From the NCBI RefSeq assembly GCF_008123515.1, contig NZ_VSSR01000022.1:1-37056 (forward strand): a DNA stretch of 37,056 nt. Direction: 5' to 3'. Shown here in pieces: positions 17,756 through 27,997 of this stretch. This stretch comes from Bradyrhizobium cytisi. GTDB lineage: Bacteria > Pseudomonadota > Alphaproteobacteria > Rhizobiales > Xanthobacteraceae. The position numbers and the translations under genes are program-made. Numbering within the stretch: the first letter of the stretch is position 1; each line of letters opens with the position of its first letter. The notes beneath the pieces were generated by a model. That model worked only from the letters and a program-made list of their open reading frames with translations, did no database searches and was not told the DNA's origin.

Positions 17756-17888
17756 CTCGTGCCCCGGGCGCAGTGCAGCGCGCCGCTCCCGGCGGCGTGA
17801 TGCACTGCTGAACCGGGGCCCATGCCGGCGTTTTGGGTCCCGGCTCTGCGAAGCAGCGCTACGCGCTGCATCGCGTCCGGGACACGAG
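17756..17888. repeat. Composite palindromic repeat
   Basis: Outer arms CTCGTGCCCCGGGCGC and GCGTCCGGGACACGAG enclose inner inverted repeats with GCAGTGCA/TGCACTGC and GCAGCGC/GCGCTGC. The 133-bp element follows directly after the carA stop. It resembles multicopy intergenic elements of Bradyrhizobium and could double as a transcription end signal. Confidence 0.7.
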
Positions 17889-17956
17889 ACCTTTGGAGGA
17901 ACGCCTCCTCCCGCTTCAATGTTGTCACGGCACCTTCGTGTAGCAGGAGCCCTGCC

Positions 17957-18484
17957 ATGTCCGTCGTCCGCGACTCTGCCGAACCGCTCGCCATCGTGTT
18001 CGAGGATGACGGGCTGGTGCCGAACAACATCCTTCCCTTCCTGGTCTACCAGGGCGCGGTGACGCTCGATCCGAAGCGCCCCGAGAAGACCATCGAAAAC
18101 CTGTTCGAAACCAACGATTGGGGCGGCACGTGGCGCAACGGCGTCTACGATTACCTGCACTACCACGCGACGGTGCATGAGGTGCTCGGTGTCGCGCGCG
18201 GCCATGCCCGCGTTCGCTTCGGTGGCGATCACGGCCAGGAGCTCGATATCAAGGCCGGCGATGTCGCGATCCTGCCGGCCGGCACCGGACATCAGTGCAT
18301 CAACGCGAGCGGTGATTTCTGCGTGATCGGCGCCTATCCGCCCGGATCGAAGATGGAGATCACGCGGGCCACGCCGGAGAATCACACCAAGGCGCTGAAG
18401 ACGATTCCGAAGGTCGCGCTGCCACCGGCCGATCCGGTGACGGGCAAGCACGGCGCATTGATGCGGCTGTGGAGCCAACCGTAA
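17957..18484 (+). CDS. Cupin domain protein
   Basis: The ATG at 17957 is preceded by AGGAG (17945-17949) and starts MSVVRDSAEPLAIVFEDDG. The 175-aa product has a single cupin barrel. Candidate metal ligands are His68, His70, His74 and Glu75 in LHYHATVHEVLGVARG and His112 in PAGTGHQCI. The later part contains DIKAGDVAILPAG, the usual strand before cupin motif 2. Such small cupins bind a divalent metal and may be dioxygenases, isomerases or ligand sensors; nothing here fixes the reaction. It lies between two intergenic repeats and seems monocistronic. Confidence 0.83.
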   Translation: MSVVRDSAEPLAIVFEDDGLVPNNILPFLVYQGAVTLDPKRPEKTIENLFETNDWGGTWRNGVYDYLHYHATVHEVLGVARGHARVRFGGDHGQELDIKAGDVAILPAGTGHQCINASGDFCVIGAYPPGSKMEITRATPENHTKALKTIPKVALPPADPVTGKHGALMRLWSQP

Positions 18485-18494
18485 GGGCGGTGCT

Positions 18495-18591
18495 GTAGGT
18501 TGGGCAAAGCGGAGCGTGCCCACCAATCAATGTATGCCGTACGGATAGATGGTGGGCACGGCGCGCAAAAGCGCGCCTTTGCCCACCCTAC
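18495..18591. repeat. Palindromic intergenic repeat (GTAGGTTGGGCAAAG family)
   Basis: Arms GTAGGTTGGGCAAAG and CTTTGCCCACCCTAC, with inner CGTGCCCACCA/TGGTGGGCACG, make a 97-bp inverted repeat between the convergent cupin and Dps genes. It is unrelated in sequence to the other repeat families in this window. Confidence 0.78.
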
Positions 18592-18603
18592 GATAGTGTG
18601 CTC

Positions 18604-19128
18604 CTACGCCTCGTTGCCGCCTTCCTGGCGGGTGGCTTCGAACAGGAACCAGGTGCGGCGCTCGGTCTCGTCGATGAAGACTTCGAGGATGCTGGCGCTG
18701 GCGACGTCGCCAGCGTCGTCGCAGACCTCGTGCGCTTTGCGCATCGAAGCCGCGACATGCTTGTTGTCCTGCATCAGCTCGCGCAGCATTTCGCGTGGCG
18801 GGACGTAGTCCTCGTTGTTGTCCTTGATGGTCTGTAGCTTTGCGATCTGGCCGATCGACTTCACCGTGGTGCCGCCGATCTTACGAACGCGCTCGGCGAG
18901 CTGGTCCGTGGTGGCAAAAATCTGGTCCGACTGCTCGTCGAGCAGCAGATGATAGTCGCGGAAGTGCCGGCCACTGATGTGCCAGTGAAAATTCTTGGTC
19001 TTGAGGTACAGCGCGAACGCATCGGCCAGAAGCACGTTGAGCGCCTCCGAGACCTTGTTGACCGCCTGGGGCGACAGATCGGTGGGGGTGTCGAGGTCGG
19101 GAGAAACCTTGCTGGGGACTTTGCTCAC
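18604..19128 (-). CDS. dps: Dps family DNA-protecting ferritin-like protein
   Basis: The protein shows the Dps signature: LYLKTKNFHWHISGRHFRDYHLLLDEQSDQIF, with His48, His60 and the acidic residues at 64-68 forming the inter-subunit ferroxidase site, then ERVRKIGGTTVKSIGQI. Dps dodecamers oxidise Fe(II) with hydrogen peroxide, store the iron and protect DNA under stress. GTG 19128 is chosen as start because AGGAAGG lies six nucleotides upstream and the length (174 aa) then suits the family; the frame stays open to 19233. It is divergent from the methyltransferase gene, sharing a promoter region of about 100 bp. Confidence 0.93.
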   Translation of the reverse strand: MSKVPSKVSPDLDTPTDLSPQAVNKVSEALNVLLADAFALYLKTKNFHWHISGRHFRDYHLLLDEQSDQIFATTDQLAERVRKIGGTTVKSIGQIAKLQTIKDNNEDYVPPREMLRELMQDNKHVAASMRKAHEVCDDAGDVASASILEVFIDETERRTWFLFEATRQEGGNEA

Positions 19129-19231
19129 GGGAAACCTTCCTGTTAGGACGCGGACATTGACGGCACGCCGTCGCACCCCTAACGCAAGGCGAGTAGCGCG
19201 GTTCCTGGACAGGAACCGCTGGGCGGGACAC

Positions 19232-19933
19232 ATGGACGATTGGATCGATTATTACGACTCGACGCATACGATCTATGTCAGCAAGCTGCATCGCGATTTG
19301 CACTTCCAGATCATCGCGCGGGACATCATCGGCTACATCACCTCGCCCGAGGCGACCGTGCTGGACTATGCCTGCGGCGAGGCGCTGTCGGCGAGCCAGG
19401 TGGCGGCTGCCTGCGGCCAGCTGATCCTGGCCGAACCCGCGCCCGGCGTGCGCGGCCGATTGATCGCGCGGTTTGCGCCGAACACCAAGATCCGCGTCCG
19501 CTCGCTCGACGACGTCCGCAAGATGCCGGACCAGTCCATCGACCTCGTCGTGATGAACTCGGTCGCGCAATACATGACGGCCGAGGAGCTCGATGCCGCG
19601 CTCCTCAATGTCAGGCGCATCCTGAAACCGTCCGGCAAGCTGGTGCTCGGCGATATCCTCCAGCCGCATGTCGGCATGGGGCGAGACGTGGCGGCGCTGC
19701 TGTCCTTCGGTCTGCGTCACGGCTTCCTCAAGGACGCGCTGGTCGGGTTGGTCAGCACCGCGCTGTCAGATTACCGTCATCTGCGCGCGCGCGTCGGGCT
19801 CAAGCGCTACAGCGAGGACGAGATCGCGGCCAGGCTGAAGGCGGCGGGCTTCGCCAGCCAACGTGCCAGCGCCAATATCGGCCACAACCGCTGGCGCATG
19901 ACGTTTATCGCGCGGCCGCCTTTGGTGCGTTAA
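19232..19933 (+). CDS. Class I SAM-dependent methyltransferase
   Basis: Residues about 35-60 hold the SAM-binding motif I (VLDYACGEALSASQVAAACG). Then come the acidic position 'ILAEPAPG', SIDLVVMNSVAQYMT (motif post-I/II) and ILKPSGKLVLGDILQPH (motif III), so this is a Rossmann-fold methyltransferase. The C-terminal half contains YSEDEIAARLKAAGF, common in small-molecule methyltransferases. The 233-aa product from ATG 19232 is complete; longer readings in this frame cross the dps promoter region. The substrate is unknown. Confidence 0.82.
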   Translation: MDDWIDYYDSTHTIYVSKLHRDLHFQIIARDIIGYITSPEATVLDYACGEALSASQVAAACGQLILAEPAPGVRGRLIARFAPNTKIRVRSLDDVRKMPDQSIDLVVMNSVAQYMTAEELDAALLNVRRILKPSGKLVLGDILQPHVGMGRDVAALLSFGLRHGFLKDALVGLVSTALSDYRHLRARVGLKRYSEDEIAARLKAAGFASQRASANIGHNRWRMTFIARPPLVR

Positions 19934-20005
19934 GCTTCCCGGGTGCGTTAAGCATAACGATCACCTGAGGTGGCTTGTCGTAACTCGATCGGCAATGATC
20001 GCCGT

Positions 20006-20081
20006 GGCCCGGTGGCGGAAGCGTCTACGCGAGAGCAGTGCATCGCTCTTCATCCTGGTTCAAATCCAGGCCGGGCCTCCA
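20006..20081 (+). tRNA. Atypical tRNA-like gene, anticodon probably GCA (Cys-like)
   Basis: A 76-nt cloverleaf can be drawn: perfect 7-bp acceptor stem GGCCCGG/CCGGGCC, T-arm CCTGG-TTCAAAT-CCAGG, D-stem GCG/CGC, anticodon stem AGAGC/GCTCT and an encoded CCA. The discriminator base is T73, as in tRNA-Cys, and the only reading with U33 gives anticodon GCA. Three things are odd: the anticodon loop has 8 nt (AGTGCATC), the variable region only 4, and the D-loop (GAAGCGTCTA) lacks the G18-G19 pair. It could be a functional minority tRNA, a regulatory tRNA-like RNA or a decayed tRNA-derived repeat. Confidence 0.6.
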
Positions 20082-20200
20082 GCCCTCGCTGGCTCCGCCA
20101 GCTTGGGCTCGGCAAGCCCTATCGCGGCGAAGGCTGCCGCGGAGAAGCCCGAAGGGCGAAGCCGGACATGGCGCGACGGACAAATCGCGCGCTTCCGCCC
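20082..20200 (+). repeat. Repeat-like sequence after the tRNA-like gene
   Basis: Immediately after the CCA lies a GC-rich stretch with a CTGGC-TCC-GCCAG hairpin and GAAGCCCGAAGGGCGAAGCCGG. Similar sequences, as I recall, follow tRNA-like units elsewhere in Bradyrhizobium. No coding frame of note is present. The assignment as a repeat is from memory and unverified. Confidence 0.4.
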
Positions 20201-20206
20201 AAAACC

Positions 20207-20578
20207 TCAATCCGCCTTGACCTCGTCGCACTCTGCGACAAGCTGAGGCCTGTCCGCGTCCTTCGCCGCCGAGTTGAGTACGGCGTCGAGCAGGCCGGGA
20301 AAGCGTGCCTCGAGATCCTCGCGACGCAGCCGTACGAAGCGGTTCGTGCCCGCCACGCGCGTCCGCATCAGCCCGCAATCGCGCAGCTTTGCGAAGTGAT
20401 AGGTGAGGTTCGACTTGCCGGAGAGGCCGTTGAAGTCGCCGCAGCAAAGCTCGCTGCTGACAGCTTCCTGCTGGGCGAGCTGATACACGATCGCCAACCG
20501 GATCGGATCGCTCAGACAATCCAGAACCAGGGGCAGCTCGATCTGCTCGCGGGTGGGGTGGGGAGGCGTGCGGCTCAT
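20207..20578 (-). CDS. ArsR-family HTH repressor (regulates divergent MFS gene)
   Basis: The 123-aa protein contains LDCLSDPIRLAIVYQLAQQE and the recognition segment GLSGKSNLTYHFAKLRDCGLMRTR followed by a basic wing, the ArsR winged-helix layout. Two adjacent cysteines (SSELCCGDF) lie in the helix before the recognition helix, where ArsR sensors bind arsenite or react with thiol-active compounds; a further Cys is in LRDCGL. It is divergent from the MFS exporter, and two TGTTCAAT-type palindromes lie between them. It therefore very likely represses the exporter and itself. The inducer is unknown. Confidence 0.88.
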   Translation of the reverse strand: MSRTPPHPTREQIELPLVLDCLSDPIRLAIVYQLAQQEAVSSELCCGDFNGLSGKSNLTYHFAKLRDCGLMRTRVAGTNRFVRLRREDLEARFPGLLDAVLNSAAKDADRPQLVAECDEVKAD

Positions 20579-20608
20579 GGTCCGGGAATCATAGCGATAC
20601 TGGCGGAA

Positions 20609-20628
20609 TGTTCAATAGTTCTTGAACC
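20609..20628. promoter_or_regulatory. Operator-like palindrome 1 (ArsR/MFS)
   Basis: TGTTCAAT-AGTT-CTTGAAC is an inverted repeat with one mismatch, 31 bp upstream of the arsR start. It matches the second site in sequence and spacer length. Confidence 0.6.
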
Positions 20629-20656
20629 AATTGACTCTCACACCGTCATCTTCGAT

Positions 20657-20676
20657 TGTTCAATAAACATTGAACA
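20657..20676. promoter_or_regulatory. Operator-like palindrome 2 (ArsR/MFS)
   Basis: TGTTCAAT-AAAC-ATTGAACA is a perfect inverted repeat with 8-bp arms and a 4-nt spacer. It overlaps a possible -10 (GATTGT, 20654-20659) placed 17 nt after TTGACT (20631-20636), so binding would block the MFS promoter. Confidence 0.68.
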
Positions 20677-20691
20677 TAAGGATTGTTTGCA

Positions 20692-21861
20692 ATGAGCGTG
20701 TTCTGGTTGGCCCTGGGGGCTTTTGCGATCGGCACTGAAGGCTTTGTCATTGCTGGGCTTTTGCCGTCGATCGCCAGCGACCTCTCGATTTCGGTTTCTG
20801 CCGCCGGCCAACTGGTCACCGCCTACGCGCTCACCTATGCCGTGGGGTCGCCGATCCTGACGGTGACGCTGAACAATATCGACCGCCGCACCGTGCTGGC
20901 GCTCGCGCTCTCGACCTTCATCGCTGGCAACCTCGCGGCGATGGTGGCATCCAACTACGGCTTACTGCTGGCCTCGCGCATGCTGATGGCGTTGGGCTCA
21001 GGACTTTGCATGCCGACGGCGCTCGCCGTCTCGGTCGCCGTCGCCTCGCCGGAACGGCGCGGTCGCGCTGTTGCGCTGGTCACCTCCGGCCTCACGGTCG
21101 CGACCGTCATCGGCGTGCCCCTCGGCAATCTCGTCGGCAGCCTGCTCGGCTGGCGCGCGACCTTCGCCATGGTCGCAATGATCGGCGCTGTTGCGCTCGC
21201 CGGCCTCCTGTTCGGCCTGCCTCGCGGCCTGCCGCGCAACACGGCCTCGCTTAGCGAAAGGCTCGCGGTGGCACGTCACAGCAATGTATTGATCGCGCTT
21301 GTGATCACGATTTTATGGGCGCTGGGCGGCTTCACCGTGTTCACCTATTTCGCGGTCCCGCTGCGCGGCCTCGGCTTCGACGCTTCGCAGATCAGCCTGG
21401 CACTGCTGGTGTTCGGCGGCGCGGCTGCGATCGGCAACATGCTCGGCGGCATCCTGGCCGACCGGCTCGGCACGCTCGCGACCGCAGCCCTCGGTCTCGC
21501 CGGCATGGCGAGCGCGCTGATCCTGCATTCGCTGGTCCTGAAACTGATGCCCGGACAGGCGCATTACGCGGTGCTGGGCGCGATCTTCCTCTGGGGTCTT
21601 TCGGGCTGGGCGTTCTATCCGGCCCAGATCGCCAGCATCATCCGGGTCGAGCCGCAGGCCTCGATGATCGCACTCTCGCTCAACGCTTCCGCCATGTATC
21701 TGGGCTTCGCCATCGGCGGGGCCCTGGGCGGCGCTGTGCTGGCCACCCTCTCGCCAAACGACCTCGGCTGGATCGGCGGCACGAGCGTTGCGGCCTCGCT
21801 TCTGGTGCATCTCGCCCGTGGCTGGCAGGCGCGGCCGAAACCCGTCAAAATTGCCGGTTGA
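20692..21861 (+). CDS. MFS drug/sugar efflux transporter (DHA1 type)
   Basis: The 389-aa protein has twelve predicted membrane segments. It opens with [47 protein letters not shown], the typical start of AraJ/YdhP-like DHA1 permeases. The motif [27 protein letters not shown] follows in helices 4-5. These inner-membrane proteins export drugs or sugars in exchange for protons. ATG 20692 is used because AAGGA lies at 20678-20682; an in-frame TTG at 20683 would add three residues. It is regulated from the divergent ArsR gene. A terminator follows before carB. Confidence 0.88.
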   Translation: MSVFWLALGAFAIGTEGFVIAGLLPSIASDLSISVSAAGQLVTAYALTYAVGSPILTVTLNNIDRRTVLALALSTFIAGNLAAMVASNYGLLLASRMLMALGSGLCMPTALAVSVAVASPERRGRAVALVTSGLTVATVIGVPLGNLVGSLLGWRATFAMVAMIGAVALAGLLFGLPRGLPRNTASLSERLAVARHSNVLIALVITILWALGGFTVFTYFAVPLRGLGFDASQISLALLVFGGAAAIGNMLGGILADRLGTLATAALGLAGMASALILHSLVLKLMPGQAHYAVLGAIFLWGLSGWAFYPAQIASIIRVEPQASMIALSLNASAMYLGFAIGGALGGAVLATLSPNDLGWIGGTSVAASLLVHLARGWQARPKPVKIAG

Positions 21862-21869
21862 TGGGGCGT

Positions 21870-21895
21870 TTTTCGGGGTTTCGCCGCCCCGAAAA
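21870..21895. other. Perfect hairpin after MFS gene
   Basis: TTTTCGGGG and CCCCGAAAA form a 9-bp perfect stem eight nucleotides past the MFS stop. The arms are A/T-ended but no T-run follows on the plus strand. It may be a weak terminator or the first element of the carB leader. Confidence 0.5.
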
Positions 21896-21947
21896 CTGGT
21901 CTAAGACCCACCCGCGCGCGAGGGAAGACCCCGCGCTCTCGCACAAG

Positions 21948-21977
21948 GGGACGCGCGGCAAGCGCGCCCTTTTTTTG
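21948..21977 (+). terminator. Intrinsic terminator / attenuator just upstream of carB
   Basis: GGG-A-CGCGC (21948-21956) pairs with GCGCG-CCC (21962-21969) around a GGCAA loop, followed by eight T residues. This is a strong intrinsic terminator ending 27 nt before the carB ATG. An upstream CCGCGCG (21912-21918) is complementary to CGCGCGG at 21952-21958 and could form a competing antiterminator. It therefore ends MFS transcripts, attenuates carB, or both. Confidence 0.7.
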
Positions 21978-22004
21978 TGCCCGAATTCCAGCCCGCGAGC
22001 GGTG

Positions 22005-25469
<3,465 letters not shown>

Positions 25470-25474
25470 TCGCG

Positions 25475-25498
25475 AGCGAGAGGGCCAAGCCTCTCGCT
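25475..25498 (+). terminator. Hairpin after carB
   Basis: AGCGAGAGG and CCTCTCGCT form a perfect 9-bp stem with a GCCAAG loop, six nucleotides past the carB stop. No T-run follows, so it may stabilise the mRNA end rather than terminate. Confidence 0.5.
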
Positions 25499-25516
25499 AA
25501 GTGATTGGCGATGAAG

Positions 25517-25550
25517 CCACAATGGCCGGGGGAACTGTCCGGCCATGTGG
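25517..25550 (+). other. Large stem-loop in the carB-greA region
   Basis: CCACA-A-TGGCCGG pairs with CCGGCCATGTGG (12 bp, one bulged A), followed by a T-rich tail TTGTTCTGTT. It could terminate carB transcripts or sit in the greA leader. Confidence 0.5.
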
Positions 25551-25631
25551 TTGTTCTGTTCCGGCGCCAGACCCACATAACGTTCCGGCGGCGGCGTTTT
25601 CAGCCCCGGAAATACCGACGAATCAAGGTTG

Positions 25632-25659
25632 CCGCGCCCACCGTTCTTGTGGGGCGCGG
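25632..25659 (+). other. Stem-loop in the greA leader
   Basis: CCGCGCCC and GGGCGCGG form an 8-bp stem extendable by AC/GT, ending 21 nt before the greA ATG. It leaves the GAGAAGAG ribosome site free. Confidence 0.45.
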
Positions 25660-25680
25660 GTCCGAAGAACGAGAGAAGAG

Positions 25681-26154
25681 ATGGAAAAGGTTCCGATGAC
25701 TGCGGGCGGCTTTGCCGCGCTCGGGGAAGAATTGAAGAAGCGCCAGTCCGAGGACCGTCCGCGCATCATCGAGCATATCGCGGAAGCGCGCTCGCATGGC
25801 GACCTGTCGGAGAACGCGGAATATCATGCCGCGAAGGAAGAGCAGTCCCACAATGAGGGCCGCATCGCCGAACTCGAGGACAAGCTCGCTCGCGCCGACA
25901 TCATCGACATCTCGAAGCTGTCCGGCGACACCATCAAGTTCGGCGCCACCGTGACGCTGGTCGACGAGGACACCGAGAAGAAGGCGGTGTGGCAGATCGT
26001 CGGCGAGGTCGAGGCCGACGCCAAGAAGGGCCGCATCTCCATCACCTCGCCGCTGGCGCGCGCGCTGATCGGCAAGAAGAAGGGTTCAACCGTCGAGGTC
26101 AACGCCCCCGGCGGCGCCAAGGCGTACGAGATCACCAAGGTGGAGTGGCGGTAA
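25681..26154 (+). CDS. greA: Transcription elongation factor GreA
   Basis: GreA enters the RNA polymerase secondary channel and stimulates cleavage of backtracked RNA, rescuing stalled complexes. The N-terminal coiled coil runs from about residue 10 to 75 and carries the tip motif [20 protein letters not shown], whose Asp and Glu are the catalytic acidic pair. The C-terminal FKBP-like domain contains [25 protein letters not shown]. Length 157 aa is standard. ATG 25681 with GAGAAGAG just upstream is chosen; the longer frame from 25501 is not GreA-like. A strong terminator follows at 26185. Confidence 0.97.
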   Translation: MEKVPMTAGGFAALGEELKKRQSEDRPRIIEHIAEARSHGDLSENAEYHAAKEEQSHNEGRIAELEDKLARADIIDISKLSGDTIKFGATVTLVDEDTEKKAVWQIVGEVEADAKKGRISITSPLARALIGKKKGSTVEVNAPGGAKAYEITKVEWR

Positions 26155-26184
26155 GGATCTGCCGTTGCGCGCACTGACGTTTCG

Positions 26185-26214
26185 AAAAGGTCGCGCGATT
26201 TGCGCGGCCTTTTT
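26185..26214 (+). terminator. Intrinsic terminator after greA
   Basis: AAAAGGTCGCGC pairs with GCGCGGCCTTTT around a short AT-rich loop, giving a 12-bp stem ending in a five-T run. This is a textbook intrinsic terminator for greA, 30 nt past its stop. Confidence 0.85.
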
Positions 26215-26279
26215 GTTTCGTCGTGTTGCTGCTGTGAGGCAGGCTCGCCCGCTCCACACGCGTCGTTGCGGAGGAGGCG

Positions 26280-26759
26280 CTACCGTCTTCCCTTCACGTC
26301 CAGCGGCACGGCCGCCTCGTATTTCGAATTATGCAGCACCAGCGACGTCCGCACGTTGCGAACATGGGGCGCGGCTGTCAGGTGCGTCACGAAATCCTGG
26401 AAGGTCGCCATGTCCGGAGCCACGCATTTCAGGATGAAATCGACCTCGCCCGACAGCATCCAGCACTCCCGCACCAGCGGCTCGGCGCGCACGAATTCCT
26501 CGAAAGCGCGCAAATCGGCTTCCGCCTGGCTGGAGAGGTGCACGGCGGCAAACACCGTGACGTCGAAGCCGAGCTTTTGTGCATCCAGCAGCCCGCGGTA
26601 GCCGTGGATATAGCCCTCCTCCTCCAGCGCCCGGACCCGGCGCAGGCAGGGCGGGGGCGAAATGCCGACCCGTTTGGCGAGCTCGACATTGGTGATTCGA
26701 CCGTCGGCCTGGATCTCGGCGAGAATTTTGAGGTCGATCTCGTCTAGGTTCCGCGACAC
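26280..26759 (-). CDS. Lrp/AsnC family transcriptional regulator
   Basis: The protein starts LDEIDLKILAEIQADGRITNVELAKRVGISPPPCLRRVRALEEEG, the AsnC-type helix-turn-helix. A RAM ligand-binding domain follows (VTVFAAVHLSSQAEADLRAFEEFV ... ECWMLSGEVDFILKCV). Such proteins form octamers and respond to amino acids. The start is a GTG at 26759 with AGGAG 12 nt upstream; length 159 aa is normal. It is divergent from trxB, and two palindromes in the shared region are natural binding sites. The neighbouring thioredoxin reductase gene may be a target, although Lrp-type factors usually control amino-acid genes. Confidence 0.92.
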   Translation of the reverse strand: MSRNLDEIDLKILAEIQADGRITNVELAKRVGISPPPCLRRVRALEEEGYIHGYRGLLDAQKLGFDVTVFAAVHLSSQAEADLRAFEEFVRAEPLVRECWMLSGEVDFILKCVAPDMATFQDFVTHLTAAPHVRNVRTSLVLHNSKYEAAVPLDVKGRR

Positions 26760-26836
26760 GTGATTGGAACTCCTGGCCTTTATGGCGGTATCGGGTGGGT
26801 CTGATGCCCATCCTCATAGCCCAGCCCCGCCCGTTT

Positions 26837-26853
26837 GCGCAATTTTATTGCGC
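26837..26853. promoter_or_regulatory. Palindrome between lrp and trxB (site 1)
   Basis: GCGCAAT-TTT-ATTGCGC is a perfect 17-bp palindrome with a T-rich spacer, similar to known Lrp/AsnC operators. It lies 78 bp upstream of the lrp start. Confidence 0.6.
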
Positions 26854-26903
26854 GTTCACCCAACCGACTTTTGTTCCTTGTTGGAAAAATCCGCCGATTG
26901 GGA

Positions 26904-26918
26904 ATGCAATTCTTGCAT
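26904..26918. promoter_or_regulatory. Palindrome between lrp and trxB (site 2)
   Basis: ATGCAA-TTC-TTGCAT is a perfect 15-bp palindrome with the same GCAA...TTGC core and 3-nt spacer as site 1, about 66 bp away and closer to trxB. Confidence 0.55.
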
Positions 26919-27026
26919 AGCTCATCAGAAGGCTTAGATTAGCTCTGATATTTCAGCGCCTCCGCGAGGCCTCCCGGCACGTTCCGCGCCCGCGCTGCAA
27001 TCCCCCGGTGAAAGGCGTCCGTGAAT

Positions 27027-27992
27027 ATGTCCGCCCCTGTCCATGCAAAGGTCGTCATCATTGGCTCCGGCCCCGCCGGCTACACCGCGGCGATCTACGC
27101 CGCGCGCGCGATGCTCGAGCCGATCCTGATCCAGGGCATCCAGCCGGGCGGCCAGCTCACCATCACCACCGATGTCGAGAACTATCCGGGCTTCGCCGAT
27201 GTGATCCAGGGCCCCTGGCTGATGGAACAGATGGAGAAGCAGGCAGTCCATGTCGGCACCAGGATCGTCACCGACCTCGTCACCAAACTGGAGACCGGGC
27301 AGCGGCCGTTTCGCCTGACCTGCGACTCGGGCGACGTCTATTTCGCCGAATCCGTGATCCTCGCCACCGGCGCGCAAGCGCGCTGGCTCGGGCTGCCCTC
27401 CGAGGCGAAATTCCAGGGCGGCGGTGTGTCGGCCTGCGCCACCTGCGACGGCTTCTTCTACCGCAACAAGGACGTTGTGGTGGTCGGCGGCGGCAATACC
27501 GCGGTCGAGGAGGCCCTATACCTGACCAACCATGCCTCGCAGGTCACCATCGTGCACCGCCGCGATCACTTCCGCGCCGAGCGCATCCTGCAGGAGCGCC
27601 TGTTCAAGCACCCGAAGATCAAGGTGATCTGGGACTCCGCCGTCGACGAGATCTGCGGCACCGAGAACCCGTACAAGGTCACCCATGTGCGCCTGAAGAA
27701 CGTCAAGACCGGCGCGCTTTCGGACGTGAAGACCGACGGCGTCTTCATCGCCATCGGTCACGCGCCGGCGACGGAGCTCGTGAAAGGCCAGATCAAGCTG
27801 AAACCGTCAGGCTATGTCGAGGTGGCCCCGAACTCGACCGCGACCTCTGTGCCCGGCCTGTTCGCCGCCGGCGACGTCGCTGACGAAACCTATCGCCAGG
27901 CCGTGACGGCCGCCGGCCTCGGCTGCATGGCAGCTCTCGAGGCCGAACGTTTCTTGGCCCTGCGCGCCAGCGAGCGCGCGGCAGCGGAATAA
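27027..27992 (+). CDS. trxB: Thioredoxin reductase
   Basis: TrxB passes electrons from NADPH through FAD and a redox disulfide to thioredoxin. The FAD-binding motif is IIGSGPAGYTAAIYAARAML (11-30). The redox centre is Cys137-Ala-Thr-Cys140 in SACATCDGFF. The NADPH motif is VVVVGGGNTAVEEALYL, and the FAD-binding C-terminal ATG-like motif is GLFAAGDVADETYRQAVTAAG. At 321 aa it is a standard low-molecular-weight reductase. ATG 27027 is used; a GTG at 27021 would add two residues and lies closer to the AAAGGCG ribosome site. It is followed after 5 nt by a LysR gene, so the two are co-transcribed. Confidence 0.96.
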   Translation: MSAPVHAKVVIIGSGPAGYTAAIYAARAMLEPILIQGIQPGGQLTITTDVENYPGFADVIQGPWLMEQMEKQAVHVGTRIVTDLVTKLETGQRPFRLTCDSGDVYFAESVILATGAQARWLGLPSEAKFQGGGVSACATCDGFFYRNKDVVVVGGGNTAVEEALYLTNHASQVTIVHRRDHFRAERILQERLFKHPKIKVIWDSAVDEICGTENPYKVTHVRLKNVKTGALSDVKTDGVFIAIGHAPATELVKGQIKLKPSGYVEVAPNSTATSVPGLFAAGDVADETYRQAVTAAGLGCMAALEAERFLALRASERAAAE

Positions 27993-27997
27993 CGATC

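Noticed and set aside
21315..22004. Open frame extending carB 230 codons upstream
   Set aside because: It overlaps the MFS gene in another frame and crosses the terminator; MPKRTDIS is the normal CarB start.
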